The translations under genes and the position numbers were made by a program. Below the pieces are notes generated by a model. That model did no database searches. It was given only the letters and a program-made list of their open reading frames with translations, and was not told the DNA's origin. A stretch of DNA of 64,000 bases. Origin: Fidelibacterota bacterium (GTDB taxonomy: Bacteria > Marinisomatota > Marinisomatia > Marinisomatales > S15-B10). This document shows, piece by piece, positions 26,818 to 36,068 of this stretch (position 1 is its first letter; every line of letters begins with the position of its first letter). The stretch is from assembly GCA_002715465.1 (NCBI GenBank), contig PAYY01000007.1:131047-195046 (forward strand), given 5' to 3'.

Positions 26818-27001
26818 TGGTAGGTATGAAATTTAAATGACACGACCTGAATGACAAAGCTGATGAAAAGTTTTCTTTTTCTGTAACATAATATTACTTA
26901 TTGTCTACTATTGAATATCAAAATAAACATTAGTAAGGTAAGGCATCCTACAAATTTTCAATAAATAAACTTTTTCCTGCTCTAATTTGTATAAAGACTA
27001 G

Positions 27002-28114
27002 ATGTATATATTAAGATCATACTTTCTCATTATTATATGTTTTATTCATACTCCAATAGTTTATGGGCAAACATTTTCTATAAAAGGGCAACTTTGGGGT
27101 AGCGGTATAATAGGCAATGATCCTGCGGAAGATCAATCTTCCTATGAAACACAGTTGGGTTATATCCCAACTATATCTATATATCAAAACTTTGATAATA
27201 GCCAGTTACTGGATATTGAATGGGCTTATCGTATAAACAGAATGCATGGAGGAAATGTATTACTAGCAACTAGTGAAAAACCTTACCGTGGATGGTTAAG
27301 ATATTCCTCACCTAAAGTAGAAGCCCGATTGGGACTTCAAAAAATAGCTTTTGGTCCTGCCCAATTTCTTCGGCCAACTTCTTGGTTTGACACTATAGAT
27401 CTGCGTGACCCAACTGGACAAACAGATGGTGTAGAATCATTCAGGTTGCGTTTTTTTCCTATCAATAATGTGTCTATTTGGAGTTGGGCAATTAATAGCA
27501 AAACTGACACATTATCGTACGGAGGTAGGGCTGAATTATCATTGGATTCAGGTGACTGGGGGGTTACCTACCACCACGATCCTACAGTTATTCCTCAAAA
27601 AATAGGACTTTTTTCTATAATGATGTCCGGCCCTCATGATCGATTTGCCTTAGATTATAGGTATGATGGATTCATAGGTTTTTGGTTTGAAGGATCTGCG
27701 CTTATTTCTGAAAATAAAAACTATTCTGGTTTCAGTAGATACTCAATGATCAGTGCAGGTGGTGATTTTACAGTACCTATAGGAAATGGGTTGTTATTAA
27801 TGACGGAGACCATGAATATCAAAGGGTCTTCATTGCTAAACTCAAGAACTGATACTCATAGTTATTCAGTTTTTATGGCAAGTTTTCCTGTTGGACTTTT
27901 ACACCAATTAATGGCTATTTCTCAAATTGATTGGAGAAATAAGCAGAGGTTTTACTACTTCCGGTGGGGTATTACTTTTGACTATTTCAGTGTTAATATT
28001 TTATTTTCAGCTAATCCAAAAAGAGTCGATTATGATCTTCCAACAAGTTATCTTCCCACCAGCTTATCTGGGTTTGGACAAACCTTGAATCTGATGCTTA
28101 TATATAATCATTAG
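27002..28114 (+). CDS. Outer-membrane beta-barrel protein, unknown
   Basis: I recognise no named family. A signal peptide is clear (YFLIIICFIHTPIVYG, cleavage before QTF), and the 350 mature residues are rich in alternating aromatic and polar residues with short Gly/Asn turns, as in an outer-membrane barrel of about 16 strands. LRPTSWFDTIDLRDPTGQTDG near 120-140 is a distinctive segment. It is nine bases upstream of the ABC ATPase gene and looks cotranscribed with it, so it may be the outer-membrane part of that system. Fold assignment is by residue pattern only. Confidence 0.75.
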   Translation: MYILRSYFLIIICFIHTPIVYGQTFSIKGQLWGSGIIGNDPAEDQSSYETQLGYIPTISIYQNFDNSQLLDIEWAYRINRMHGGNVLLATSEKPYRGWLRYSSPKVEARLGLQKIAFGPAQFLRPTSWFDTIDLRDPTGQTDGVESFRLRFFPINNVSIWSWAINSKTDTLSYGGRAELSLDSGDWGVTYHHDPTVIPQKIGLFSIMMSGPHDRFALDYRYDGFIGFWFEGSALISENKNYSGFSRYSMISAGGDFTVPIGNGLLLMTETMNIKGSSLLNSRTDTHSYSVFMASFPVGLLHQLMAISQIDWRNKQRFYYFRWGITFDYFSVNILFSANPKRVDYDLPTSYLPTSLSGFGQTLNLMLIYNH

Positions 28115-28123
28115 GAGTAAAAA

Positions 28124-28849
28124 ATGAGATTTACAGATGTTGTAATTATTAATCAACTGGTAAAACAATTTCCTGTAGGGGGTGATTTTTTTACCGCTCT
28201 AAAAAAGGTGGATCTTGTTTTTTCTGAAGGAGAATTTTCTGGCCTTGTTGGGCCCTCTGGTTCTGGTAAGACAACTCTGCTTAACCTTATTGGCGGACTT
28301 GATTCACCCACAGAGGGTACAATAAATGTACTTAATAAAAGTATAGCGAATACTTCACATGCGGAACGGGCCCTTATTAGACGAAAGCACATGGGCTTTA
28401 TATTTCAAAGCTACAACTTGCTTCCTGTGTATACAGTTTTTGAAAATGTCGAATTGCCTCTTATACTTAATAAGTTTAGTGAAAAAGAGAGAACAAATAT
28501 GGTAGAGGAAGCTGTGGAATGGGTTGGCCTGACAGATAAAATGAATTCCCGACCAGCTATGTTGAGTGGAGGTGAATGCCAAAGAACAGCAATTGCTAGA
28601 GCCATAGTTCATCGCCCTGCGCTTATTTTAGCTGATGAACCAACAGCAAATCTGGATGCTGAAAACTCTCATCATATAATGGAAATATTATTGGGCTTAA
28701 ATAAAGAACTGTCTAGCACTTTTGTTTTTGCTACTCATGACGAAAAAATTATGGCCTATTTAAAGCGGATTGTCCATTTAGATGATGGGCAAATAATTCA
28801 AGATGAAGTAATTAAAAATCCAAAGACAGCTAGTAAAAATGTTATTTAA
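28124..28849 (+). CDS. ABC transporter ATPase, MacB/LolD type
   Basis: A 241-residue ATPase with Walker A GPSGSGKTT (43-51), signature LSGGECQR (147-154), Walker B LILADEP (167-173) and H-loop His (FVFATHDE). The pattern of FIFQSYNLLPVYTVFENVELPL after the Q-loop is that of the MacB/LolD/FtsE group, which works with FtsX-type permeases and drives envelope extrusion instead of membrane uptake. A good Shine-Dalgarno (AGGAG) precedes the ATG. The stop overlaps the first permease gene by 11 bases, so the two permeases that follow are its partners. Confidence 0.93.
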   Translation: MRFTDVVIINQLVKQFPVGGDFFTALKKVDLVFSEGEFSGLVGPSGSGKTTLLNLIGGLDSPTEGTINVLNKSIANTSHAERALIRRKHMGFIFQSYNLLPVYTVFENVELPLILNKFSEKERTNMVEEAVEWVGLTDKMNSRPAMLSGGECQRTAIARAIVHRPALILADEPTANLDAENSHHIMEILLGLNKELSSTFVFATHDEKIMAYLKRIVHLDDGQIIQDEVIKNPKTASKNVI

Positions 28850-30014
28850 ACTTGCGCTAAAAAATCTATTGGGTGCTAGGCTTCGGACTTTCTTAAATGT
28901 TATTGTAACAGCATTCTCTTTTTTTCTTATCCTATTTATGTCGGCTATGTATAATGGTATGCTGGAACATGCAAAGAGGGTGACAATTGAGACGGAAATA
29001 GCTGGTGGAGCTTTTTGGCATCCCAAATATGACCCAATGGATCCTATGTCCTATGAAAAGGCTCATTCGATTATTCCAAAGGACATTCAAAAATTAATAG
29101 ATGCAAAGCAGGCTTTTCCAGTATTAGTAACTCAGGCATCTATTTATCCTGGAGGTCGAATTATGCCTGCCATCATGAAAGGGATACCACCAGATCAAGA
29201 CATCGTAAGTATCCCCTCAAAAGTATTGTCTGGTGATTATGATGCGACCATTCCTGTATTAATTGGAAAAGGAATGGCCAGTGATACAAAGCTTAAAGTG
29301 GGAGATTCTTTCACCATACGCTGGCTAGATAAGGATCGTACATATGATGCGGATGAGGGAACCGTAGTTGAAATAATGGATATAGAAAATTTTAAACTAG
29401 ATATAGGGCATATTTGGATACCACTAAAAAAGGCCCAGACTATGCTTGCAATGGATGAAGAAGCTACTTATGTCACCCATAAACAAGGTATAGCGCCTGT
29501 CCAAAACAATGAAGCTTGGATTAAACGGGATATAAATTATCTGGTTCAAGATATGGAGGCAATTATTGAGGCTGACAAGCCCTCCGCTCAATTCTTGTAT
29601 ATGATCCTTTTGATTTTAGCTGCCATGGGTATTTTTAATGCTCAGGTATTGTCTATTTTCCGTCGAGGGAAAGAAATTGGAACCCTTATGGCTATTGGCA
29701 TGCCACGTAGTCAGGTTATTGGCCTTTTTACTCTTGAAGGTGGGCTGAATGCACTTCTGGCTTCGTTCGCAACACTAATTTTCTTTGGACCCATACTTTG
29801 GTATTTTGGTTCTTACGGTATTCCCCTTCCTTTAGATTATTCAGAGATGGGTATGATTGTTGCAAAACGTCTCATACCTATATATACACTAGGCCTTGTA
29901 TTGTCTACAGCAATCCTTATATCCATCATAGTACTGATTGTTAGTTATTTACCTTCTCGCCGTATTGCCAAGATGAAGCCTACTGATGCACTTAGAGGTA
30001 AAGCCTCAACATGA
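28839..30014 (+). CDS. FtsX/MacB-type ABC permease 1
   Basis: The 391-residue permease has an N-terminal helix (near 20-42), a large periplasmic domain (about 45-250) and three C-terminal helices in an FtsX domain (about 255-390), the layout of LolC/LolE and MacB permease parts. FRRGKEIGTLMAIGMPRSQVIGLFTLEG is the typical coupling-helix region after the second helix, and the tail PSRRIAKMKPTDALRG is a classic FtsX end. It overlaps the ATPase gene upstream and the second permease downstream (ATGA), so a heterodimer of the two permeases is likely. Cargo unknown. Confidence 0.9.
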   Translation: MLFKLALKNLLGARLRTFLNVIVTAFSFFLILFMSAMYNGMLEHAKRVTIETEIAGGAFWHPKYDPMDPMSYEKAHSIIPKDIQKLIDAKQAFPVLVTQASIYPGGRIMPAIMKGIPPDQDIVSIPSKVLSGDYDATIPVLIGKGMASDTKLKVGDSFTIRWLDKDRTYDADEGTVVEIMDIENFKLDIGHIWIPLKKAQTMLAMDEEATYVTHKQGIAPVQNNEAWIKRDINYLVQDMEAIIEADKPSAQFLYMILLILAAMGIFNAQVLSIFRRGKEIGTLMAIGMPRSQVIGLFTLEGGLNALLASFATLIFFGPILWYFGSYGIPLPLDYSEMGMIVAKRLIPIYTLGLVLSTAILISIIVLIVSYLPSRRIAKMKPTDALRGKAST

Positions 30015-31294
30015 TAAAATTTTTAATGAAAGGTTTGTTACGAGATCGTTCTAGGAGCTTGTTTCCACTTTTAGTGATAATTCTCACCGTTACCATAGTG
30101 ATTTTTACCATGGGTTTCATGCGAGGGATGTTCAATAGTTTCTTCCTAGATACAGCTGTTATTTTAACAGGTCATGCGAAAGTTGTTACAAGAGCTTACA
30201 ATGAAGAAAGCCAACTCTTACCGAATGATTTGGCAATTTTAAATGCAGATAGTCTGGTAAATGGACTTAATCAGAAATACCCAGAATTTTTCTGGACGCC
30301 CCGAATAACTTTTGCGGGTTTATTAGATGTTCCAGATGAAAATGGCGATACTAAATCCCAAGGGCCTGTTATGGCTCTTGGCATAGATTTTTTTTCAGCT
30401 AATTCAAGGCAGGCAGAGATTTGGAAGATAGATAATATTCTTGAAGAGGGTAATTCACCAAAAAAAATAAATGATGTGCTCATCAGCACAAAACTAGCGA
30501 ATCAGCTTAATGTTTCAGTAGGAGAATCTGTGACGTTCATTGGCTCTACTATGAACAATGCTTTTACCACTTATAACTTTTATATATCTGGGACATTTAA
30601 TCTGAGGAAAGGGCAAACAGATAGACAGATGATACTTGTAGATATTTCTGGTGCACGTGAAGCTTTGGATATGCAAGATGCAGCTTCAGCAATATTCGGG
30701 TTCTCTAATTCACTATACTATGAGGATGAAACAGTCGTTAATCTTAGGAAAACGTATAATGAAATGGAAAGTGATAGTCTGGACATATTTAGTCCTTTAA
30801 TGTTAGCTCTTAGAGATGGTAATCAGATGGGTACTATGGTTGACCTAAGTGGAGCAGTGCTGGCAATTATCGGAGGAGTTTTTCTTGTCATTGTTATGAT
30901 CGTATTGTGGAATATGGGGCTAATGAATGGTTTAAGACGTTATGGAGAAGTTGGATTACGTTTAGCTATTGGAGAATCTAAAGGTCAAGTTTACCGTTCC
31001 ATGATATCAGAAGCCTTGATGCTTGGTATGATAGGAACTATAATTGGAACTGGAATTGGGCTTGGTCTAACTTATTATGTACAAGAGAATGGTATTGATT
31101 ACACCAAAGGAATAGAAGCATTATCTAATTCGTCAATGGTTATGCCAAACATTTTTTATGCTAAGGTGACGACGGATTTATATTATATAGGTTTTATTCC
31201 TGGCGTCTTAGCAACAGTCCTTGGAACAATGCTTGCAGGACTTGCAGTTTATAAAAGAGAAATGGCTCAGCTTTTCAAGGAACTCGAAACATGA
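30011..31294 (+). CDS. FtsX/MacB-type ABC permease 2
   Basis: The 427-residue partner of the preceding permease. One N-terminal helix (FPLLVIILTVTIVIFTMGFM), a periplasmic domain of about 240 residues, then three helices; NGLRRYGEVGLRLAIGESKGQVYRSMISEALMLG is the FtsX coupling region. The periplasmic domains of the two permeases differ, as in the LolC/LolE pair, which suggests separate roles in cargo binding and chaperone contact. Four-base overlaps on both sides tie it to permease 1 and the LolA-like gene. Confidence 0.9.
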   Translation: MIKFLMKGLLRDRSRSLFPLLVIILTVTIVIFTMGFMRGMFNSFFLDTAVILTGHAKVVTRAYNEESQLLPNDLAILNADSLVNGLNQKYPEFFWTPRITFAGLLDVPDENGDTKSQGPVMALGIDFFSANSRQAEIWKIDNILEEGNSPKKINDVLISTKLANQLNVSVGESVTFIGSTMNNAFTTYNFYISGTFNLRKGQTDRQMILVDISGAREALDMQDAASAIFGFSNSLYYEDETVVNLRKTYNEMESDSLDIFSPLMLALRDGNQMGTMVDLSGAVLAIIGGVFLVIVMIVLWNMGLMNGLRRYGEVGLRLAIGESKGQVYRSMISEALMLGMIGTIIGTGIGLGLTYYVQENGIDYTKGIEALSNSSMVMPNIFYAKVTTDLYYIGFIPGVLATVLGTMLAGLAVYKREMAQLFKELET

Positions 31295-32037
31295 TAAAGC
31301 TAATTCTATTAAGCATTTTTTCCCTGACTTTAGTGTCGATTGGAAATACACAAGAGTTGTCGGCAGAAAAACTAGTAGATGCTATTGATAGCAACCTTAA
31401 TGCTAAAAGCCGGGTATTAAAAAGTACAATGATTGTTCATGGACGGCGAACAAGCCGTACCATAGTATCTAAAAGTTGGGTAAAAGGAATTAATCAGGCA
31501 TATACCGAATATTTAGCTCCTCCTCGGGAGGCTGGCACTAAAATGTTAAAATCTGGAGATAAGTTATGGACTTATTCCCCTCAAACTGATAGGGTAATCC
31601 AGATATCAGGCCATATGTTGAGACAGTCAGTTATGGGTTCTGATATGAGTTATACCGATATGATGGAAGATCGCCCCTTAGTGGATCTTTATAATGCGAC
31701 CATTGAAGGGTCAGAAATAATTGATGGCCGGGAGCATTGGATTCTTTTTCTAGAAGCAAAAATAACCGGACTCTCTTATCCTAAGCGTCGACTTTGGATA
31801 GATAATGAATATCTCCTGCCTATGAAAGAAGAGCTATATGCCAAAAGTGGAAAATTATTGAAGACAACTTCTATGGATGGGGTAAAAAAAATCCAAGGTC
31901 GTTGGTTTCCTTCAAGATTTAACTATAAAGATGAATTGAAGCGCAATAGTAAGGGAACGGAATGGCTTATAGAGGATGTTGTTTTTGATACAGAGATTCC
32001 TGATTCACGATTTGAAAAAGCTATTTTACGTAAATAG
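31291..32037 (+). CDS. LolA-like outer membrane lipoprotein-sorting protein (PF17131 type)
   Basis: A 248-residue secreted protein: signal MIKLILLSIFSLTLVSIGNTQ, then a half-barrel fold domain of the kind called outer membrane lipoprotein-sorting protein. Marks are KSWVKGINQAYTEYLAPPREAGTKML, LWTYSPQTDRVIQISG, MSYTDMMEDRPL and the final RWFPSRFNYKDEL. The family is related to LolA/LolB and is thought to hold lipid or lipoprotein in its cavity, but few members are studied. It overlaps permease 2 by four bases, so it is very probably the periplasmic carrier for the ABC system. Confidence 0.87.
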   Translation: MIKLILLSIFSLTLVSIGNTQELSAEKLVDAIDSNLNAKSRVLKSTMIVHGRRTSRTIVSKSWVKGINQAYTEYLAPPREAGTKMLKSGDKLWTYSPQTDRVIQISGHMLRQSVMGSDMSYTDMMEDRPLVDLYNATIEGSEIIDGREHWILFLEAKITGLSYPKRRLWIDNEYLLPMKEELYAKSGKLLKTTSMDGVKKIQGRWFPSRFNYKDELKRNSKGTEWLIEDVVFDTEIPDSRFEKAILRK

Positions 32038-32112
32038 TCTTATTACGGAGACTTTGTGTTTGCAGATAAATTTCAACATAGAAAAAACCTTAGTCTACAA
32101 CTACATTCTTAA

Positions 32113-34332
32113 ATGAAAAAAGCTAGAAAAAATTCGATCATTGTAAGCTTTTTATTAATTGTAAGTCAAATTTCTTACGTTTTGGCTCAAAACCCAGATT
32201 ACGTTACCTCAGCAAAAAAAGTTGATATTGAACCATCTATTGATGGAGACGTACTAAATGATCCAGCTTGGGAAGGAGTCCCAACTGCAGAAAAATTTAC
32301 GCAGAAAGCTCCTGATGAAGGTAAACCTAGTACTGAAAAAACTGTTGTAAAGGTGATTTATTCTGAAACATTCTTTTATCTTTCCGTAGTGTGCTATGAT
32401 ACTAAATCTGATGGTATAATTATTGCAGATAAGCGAAGGGATGCACCTCTATTAAATAGCGATAGCTTTATGTTTTTACTTGATACTTTTAAAGATTATC
32501 AAAATGGTTATGTATTTGGTACTAACCCGGCAGGTATAGAGTACGATGCCCAGATTACTGGTGGAGGAGAACAAAGCTCCCTTATGGCCCGTTTTTCAGT
32601 TGGCAGTGGTGGAGGATATAATGTTAATTGGGATGCAGCTTGGGAGGTTCGCACAGTAATTGGTGATTTTGGATGGAGTGCAGAATTTGCTATACCTTTC
32701 AAAACTCTTAGGTATAAAGGAGATGGAGAACAAAGTTGGGGGATAAACTTCCAACGCATAATAGCCCGCAAACAGGAGGAAACTCAGTGGGCTCCAATAC
32801 CTAGACAGTTTTCTATGACTCGCCTCGTATCAGCTGGAACACTAAGCAATATGGTTACGCCCCCGCCTCGAAACCTAAAATTCATGCCATATTCTTTAGG
32901 TCAACAAAACAAAAATAAAGGAGAGGAATCTTCTATTGCTAGCGCTGTAGATTTTGGTGTTGATGCTAAAGTGGGAGTTGGATCAGGCATGACTCTTGAC
33001 TTGACCTATAACACAGATTTTGCTCAGGTTGAAGCAGATGAACAACAGATTAATCTAAACCGATTCAGCCTTTTTTTCCCAGAGAAGCGCGCCTTTTTTC
33101 TTGAGAATGCTGGACTATTCTCAGTGGGAGAAAGCGGTTTTTTTGGCCCTGATATAGAGATGTTTTTTAGCCGAAGGATTGGCATTGGAAGTGATGGTGC
33201 ACAAGTACCGATTTTAGGAGGAGGAAGACTTACAGGTACATTTTCAGGGATGAAAGTAGGAGCATTAAGCATGAGGACTAATGCTGTGGAGGATATAACT
33301 GATGAAAACCATTATTCAGTTTTGCGTGTAAAAAAAGAGTTGCCCAATCGAACTTATTTTGGAGGTATAGCAACTGACCTTAATCATCTTGGTGAAAACG
33401 GTTATGTTAACCGAAGTTATGCTGTCGATGGTCAGCTTGGCATTGGAGAATTAAGTCAAATTGTTGGTTTTGCTGCGGTTACGGAGACACCAGGTTTAAA
33501 AATGGATCAGGCCTATGCTTATAGATTACAAGCTGGTAGAAATACTAAACAAGTAACTTCCTCCCTTGCATATACAGAAGTAGGCCCTCAATTTAATCCT
33601 GAAATGGGATTTCTTAAACGTGATAATTATAGGAAGTGGACTGGAAGAATATTTACACGTTTTCGACCTGAAAATCTTTTTGGTCTTCTTGAATATCGTC
33701 CACATGTTCAATATGATGGTTATTGGAAATTAGATGGTTTTCAAGAATCAGGTCGCTGGCATATAGATACTCACTGGGAATTCAGGTCTGGTTTGGAAAT
33801 TCATACGGGAGTAAATCTTGTAAAAGAAGGTGTACTTGATGATTTTGAGATTGCTTCAGGAATTATTGTCCCAGCGTCAACATATGATGATAAAGAATTG
33901 CAAATTATGATAATGACTAATCGTACCAAAACTATCAGTTTTAGTTCTATGAATAGAATTGGCGGATTTTTTGGTGGTCGACGAATCAATTTATCGCCTA
34001 GAATTCAGATTCGGTTGGGAGATAAGTTTACATCTCAGTTTAGCTCACAGTATAATAAAGTAAAATTGCCTGGAGGAGATTTTATAACAAATTTAATTAG
34101 AGCAAGACTAACCTATTCTTTTTCTCCTAAAATTTATATTCAGTCTCTATTACAATACAACAATCAGTCTGATGAATGGTCAATGAATTGGCGATTCATA
34201 TGGCAACAATCTGCAGCTACAGGTCTATATATTGTATATAATGAGACACAAGATTATGATGGCATACCAATTCAGAAAGAATCAAAATCTGTTATAATTA
34301 AGTATAGCTATCTTTTTGATGCTTTGAGATAA
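32113..34332 (+). CDS. CBM9-like/DUF5916 outer-membrane protein
   Basis: The 739-residue protein has a signal peptide (IIVSFLLIVSQISYVLAQ), a CBM9-like beta-sandwich at about 35-215 (DIEPSIDGDVLNDPAWEGVP, FLLDTFKDYQNGYVFGTNPAG, WDAAWEVRT, GWSAEFAIPFKTLRY) and a DUF5916 barrel from about 225 to the end (DFAQVEADEQQINLNRFSLFFPEKRAFFLENAG is the best conserved part). This pairing is common in Bacteroidota and related phyla and its function is unknown; the CBM9-like domain suggests binding of a glycan. It is 75 bases after the LolA-like gene, so it may belong to that operon or have its own promoter. Confidence 0.85.
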   Translation: MKKARKNSIIVSFLLIVSQISYVLAQNPDYVTSAKKVDIEPSIDGDVLNDPAWEGVPTAEKFTQKAPDEGKPSTEKTVVKVIYSETFFYLSVVCYDTKSDGIIIADKRRDAPLLNSDSFMFLLDTFKDYQNGYVFGTNPAGIEYDAQITGGGEQSSLMARFSVGSGGGYNVNWDAAWEVRTVIGDFGWSAEFAIPFKTLRYKGDGEQSWGINFQRIIARKQEETQWAPIPRQFSMTRLVSAGTLSNMVTPPPRNLKFMPYSLGQQNKNKGEESSIASAVDFGVDAKVGVGSGMTLDLTYNTDFAQVEADEQQINLNRFSLFFPEKRAFFLENAGLFSVGESGFFGPDIEMFFSRRIGIGSDGAQVPILGGGRLTGTFSGMKVGALSMRTNAVEDITDENHYSVLRVKKELPNRTYFGGIATDLNHLGENGYVNRSYAVDGQLGIGELSQIVGFAAVTETPGLKMDQAYAYRLQAGRNTKQVTSSLAYTEVGPQFNPEMGFLKRDNYRKWTGRIFTRFRPENLFGLLEYRPHVQYDGYWKLDGFQESGRWHIDTHWEFRSGLEIHTGVNLVKEGVLDDFEIASGIIVPASTYDDKELQIMIMTNRTKTISFSSMNRIGGFFGGRRINLSPRIQIRLGDKFTSQFSSQYNKVKLPGGDFITNLIRARLTYSFSPKIYIQSLLQYNNQSDEWSMNWRFIWQQSAATGLYIVYNETQDYDGIPIQKESKSVIIKYSYLFDALR

Positions 34333-34360
34333 TATCGACCGCTATAGATAGTGGTAAATA

Positions 34361-36055
34361 GTGAAAAATTCCGTAAAACAATATATTAAGGAAAATAGAA
34401 TCAGAAAATTTCGAAATGTATTAATAGGTGGTTTATTGATATTCATTTTAAATTTTTTGGGGTGCAATAGAGAATTGTCTTATTTAGATAACTCTTACTT
34501 AGGATTATTCAATAAGGAATCTCGTTCCCTAAATGGGGCAGTATCAACATCCCACCCATTGGCGACTAAAGCCGGTATAGATATTCTGGAAGCGGGAGGG
34601 AATGCTGTAGATGCTGCCGTTGCAGCTGCTTTTGTATTATCTGTTGTAGAGCCAAGTATGGGTGGAATTGGAGGTAGAAGTCAAATATTAATTTCTCTCC
34701 CTTCAGGACAAGTTTATGGTATCGATGCTACGACTCAGGCTCCATTGAACTATGATTATCAGAAATCACCAAAAAAGCGCTATGGTTACCCCAGCATAGG
34801 TGTACCAGGAGTAGTTCGGGGACTTATCAAAGCACTAATTGAGTATGGCTCCTTGCCATTAACTAAGGTTATGAAGTCATCTATTTTGTTAGCTGAAAAT
34901 GGTCATGCATTAATTGCCGGTGAAGCAATTCGTCAAGCAACAATTCATGAACAGTTAAATGAATTTAAAGGATCACGGATGTATTTTTTAAATAAGGATG
35001 GAAGCTCGCGTAAAGCTGGGGATTGGATCATTCAAAAGGATTTGGGGAGAGTGTTGCGTGCTATTTCAGAACAAGGATCAGATGTTTTTTATGAAGGATG
35101 GATTGCCAAAATGATAGTACAAGACAGCCAGGCAAATGGTGGCGTTCTTACATTAGATGCATTGAGGAATTACAAAGCAGAAGAATCTCATGTTTTAGAA
35201 GGCTCTTACAAAGGATTTCAACTGAACGCTCTTTACATACCAGCATATGGGGCTATAACTATTGAAGCACTACAAATTTTAGAATTTCTTGATAAAGACA
35301 TGAAGAAAAACAGGTTATGGGGAGAGGCAATTTTTCAAGCTATTTTAGCCTCGTATTTAGATAGAAGGGAACAGAAGACTATTGAAGACGCTGCAAGGCT
35401 TACATCAAAAGAGTGGGCCAAGAAAAGAGCTGATGATATAAAAAATGGTGATATTTCTACTCCGATTGGATTAAATAAATCTTTTGGATCCAGTACAGAT
35501 AGTATGGGGCATACATCACATTTAACAGTTGTTGATAAAGAAGGAATGATTGTTGCTTTAACCCAAACTTTAGGAACTATTCTAGGATCAAAAGTAGCGA
35601 CACCAGGACTTGGGTTTGCCTATGCTCAGACACTTGGGGGATATTTAGGAGAAATACATGCGGGAGAACGGGCGTCAAGTCATATATCACCAGTTCTAGT
35701 AAAAAAAGAGAACAATCCTTTTTTAGCTCTTGGTGCTGCAGGAGGTAGTCGCATTCCTTCTTCTATAGTATGTGTGATAAGCAGGATGATTGATCAACAC
35801 CATTCACTGCCATTAGCACTTAGTTTACCTAGAATACATCCTACGAAAAAGGGTATGGATCTTGAATTTACTAATAATAATGGATGGGTTTCTGCAGACA
35901 GCATATATTATTCAAGATTAGGCTATATTGTTTCGGTTCAGCGTAAAGAAGGCAGGTTTGGTAGAGTGCATGCTATTGCACGGGATACTATATCAGGACA
36001 TTGGATTGGTGCGGCTGACCCAGATTGGGAAGGAAGTGCATTGGCACCAAAATAA
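34361..36055 (+). CDS. Gamma-glutamyltransferase-family lipoprotein, divergent (1)
   Basis: A 564-residue N-terminal-nucleophile hydrolase of the GGT family with GTG start and a lipobox NFLGC (Cys35). The self-cleavage and catalytic Thr is Thr385 in GHTSHLTVVD. GGNAVDAAVAAAF near 79-91 and GGSRIP near the end are family marks. Odd: where active GGTs have D-x-R-E (Arg binds the glutamyl carboxylate), this protein reads GIDATTQAPL (120-129), so the Arg is missing; NGGIGGG is also changed to GIGGRSQ. It may act on a substrate other than gamma-glutamyl peptides, or only self-process. The intact paralogue follows 13 bases downstream. Confidence 0.85.
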   Translation: MKNSVKQYIKENRIRKFRNVLIGGLLIFILNFLGCNRELSYLDNSYLGLFNKESRSLNGAVSTSHPLATKAGIDILEAGGNAVDAAVAAAFVLSVVEPSMGGIGGRSQILISLPSGQVYGIDATTQAPLNYDYQKSPKKRYGYPSIGVPGVVRGLIKALIEYGSLPLTKVMKSSILLAENGHALIAGEAIRQATIHEQLNEFKGSRMYFLNKDGSSRKAGDWIIQKDLGRVLRAISEQGSDVFYEGWIAKMIVQDSQANGGVLTLDALRNYKAEESHVLEGSYKGFQLNALYIPAYGAITIEALQILEFLDKDMKKNRLWGEAIFQAILASYLDRREQKTIEDAARLTSKEWAKKRADDIKNGDISTPIGLNKSFGSSTDSMGHTSHLTVVDKEGMIVALTQTLGTILGSKVATPGLGFAYAQTLGGYLGEIHAGERASSHISPVLVKKENNPFLALGAAGGSRIPSSIVCVISRMIDQHHSLPLALSLPRIHPTKKGMDLEFTNNNGWVSADSIYYSRLGYIVSVQRKEGRFGRVHAIARDTISGHWIGAADPDWEGSALAPK

Positions 36056-36068
36056 AACTTTTATTCAA

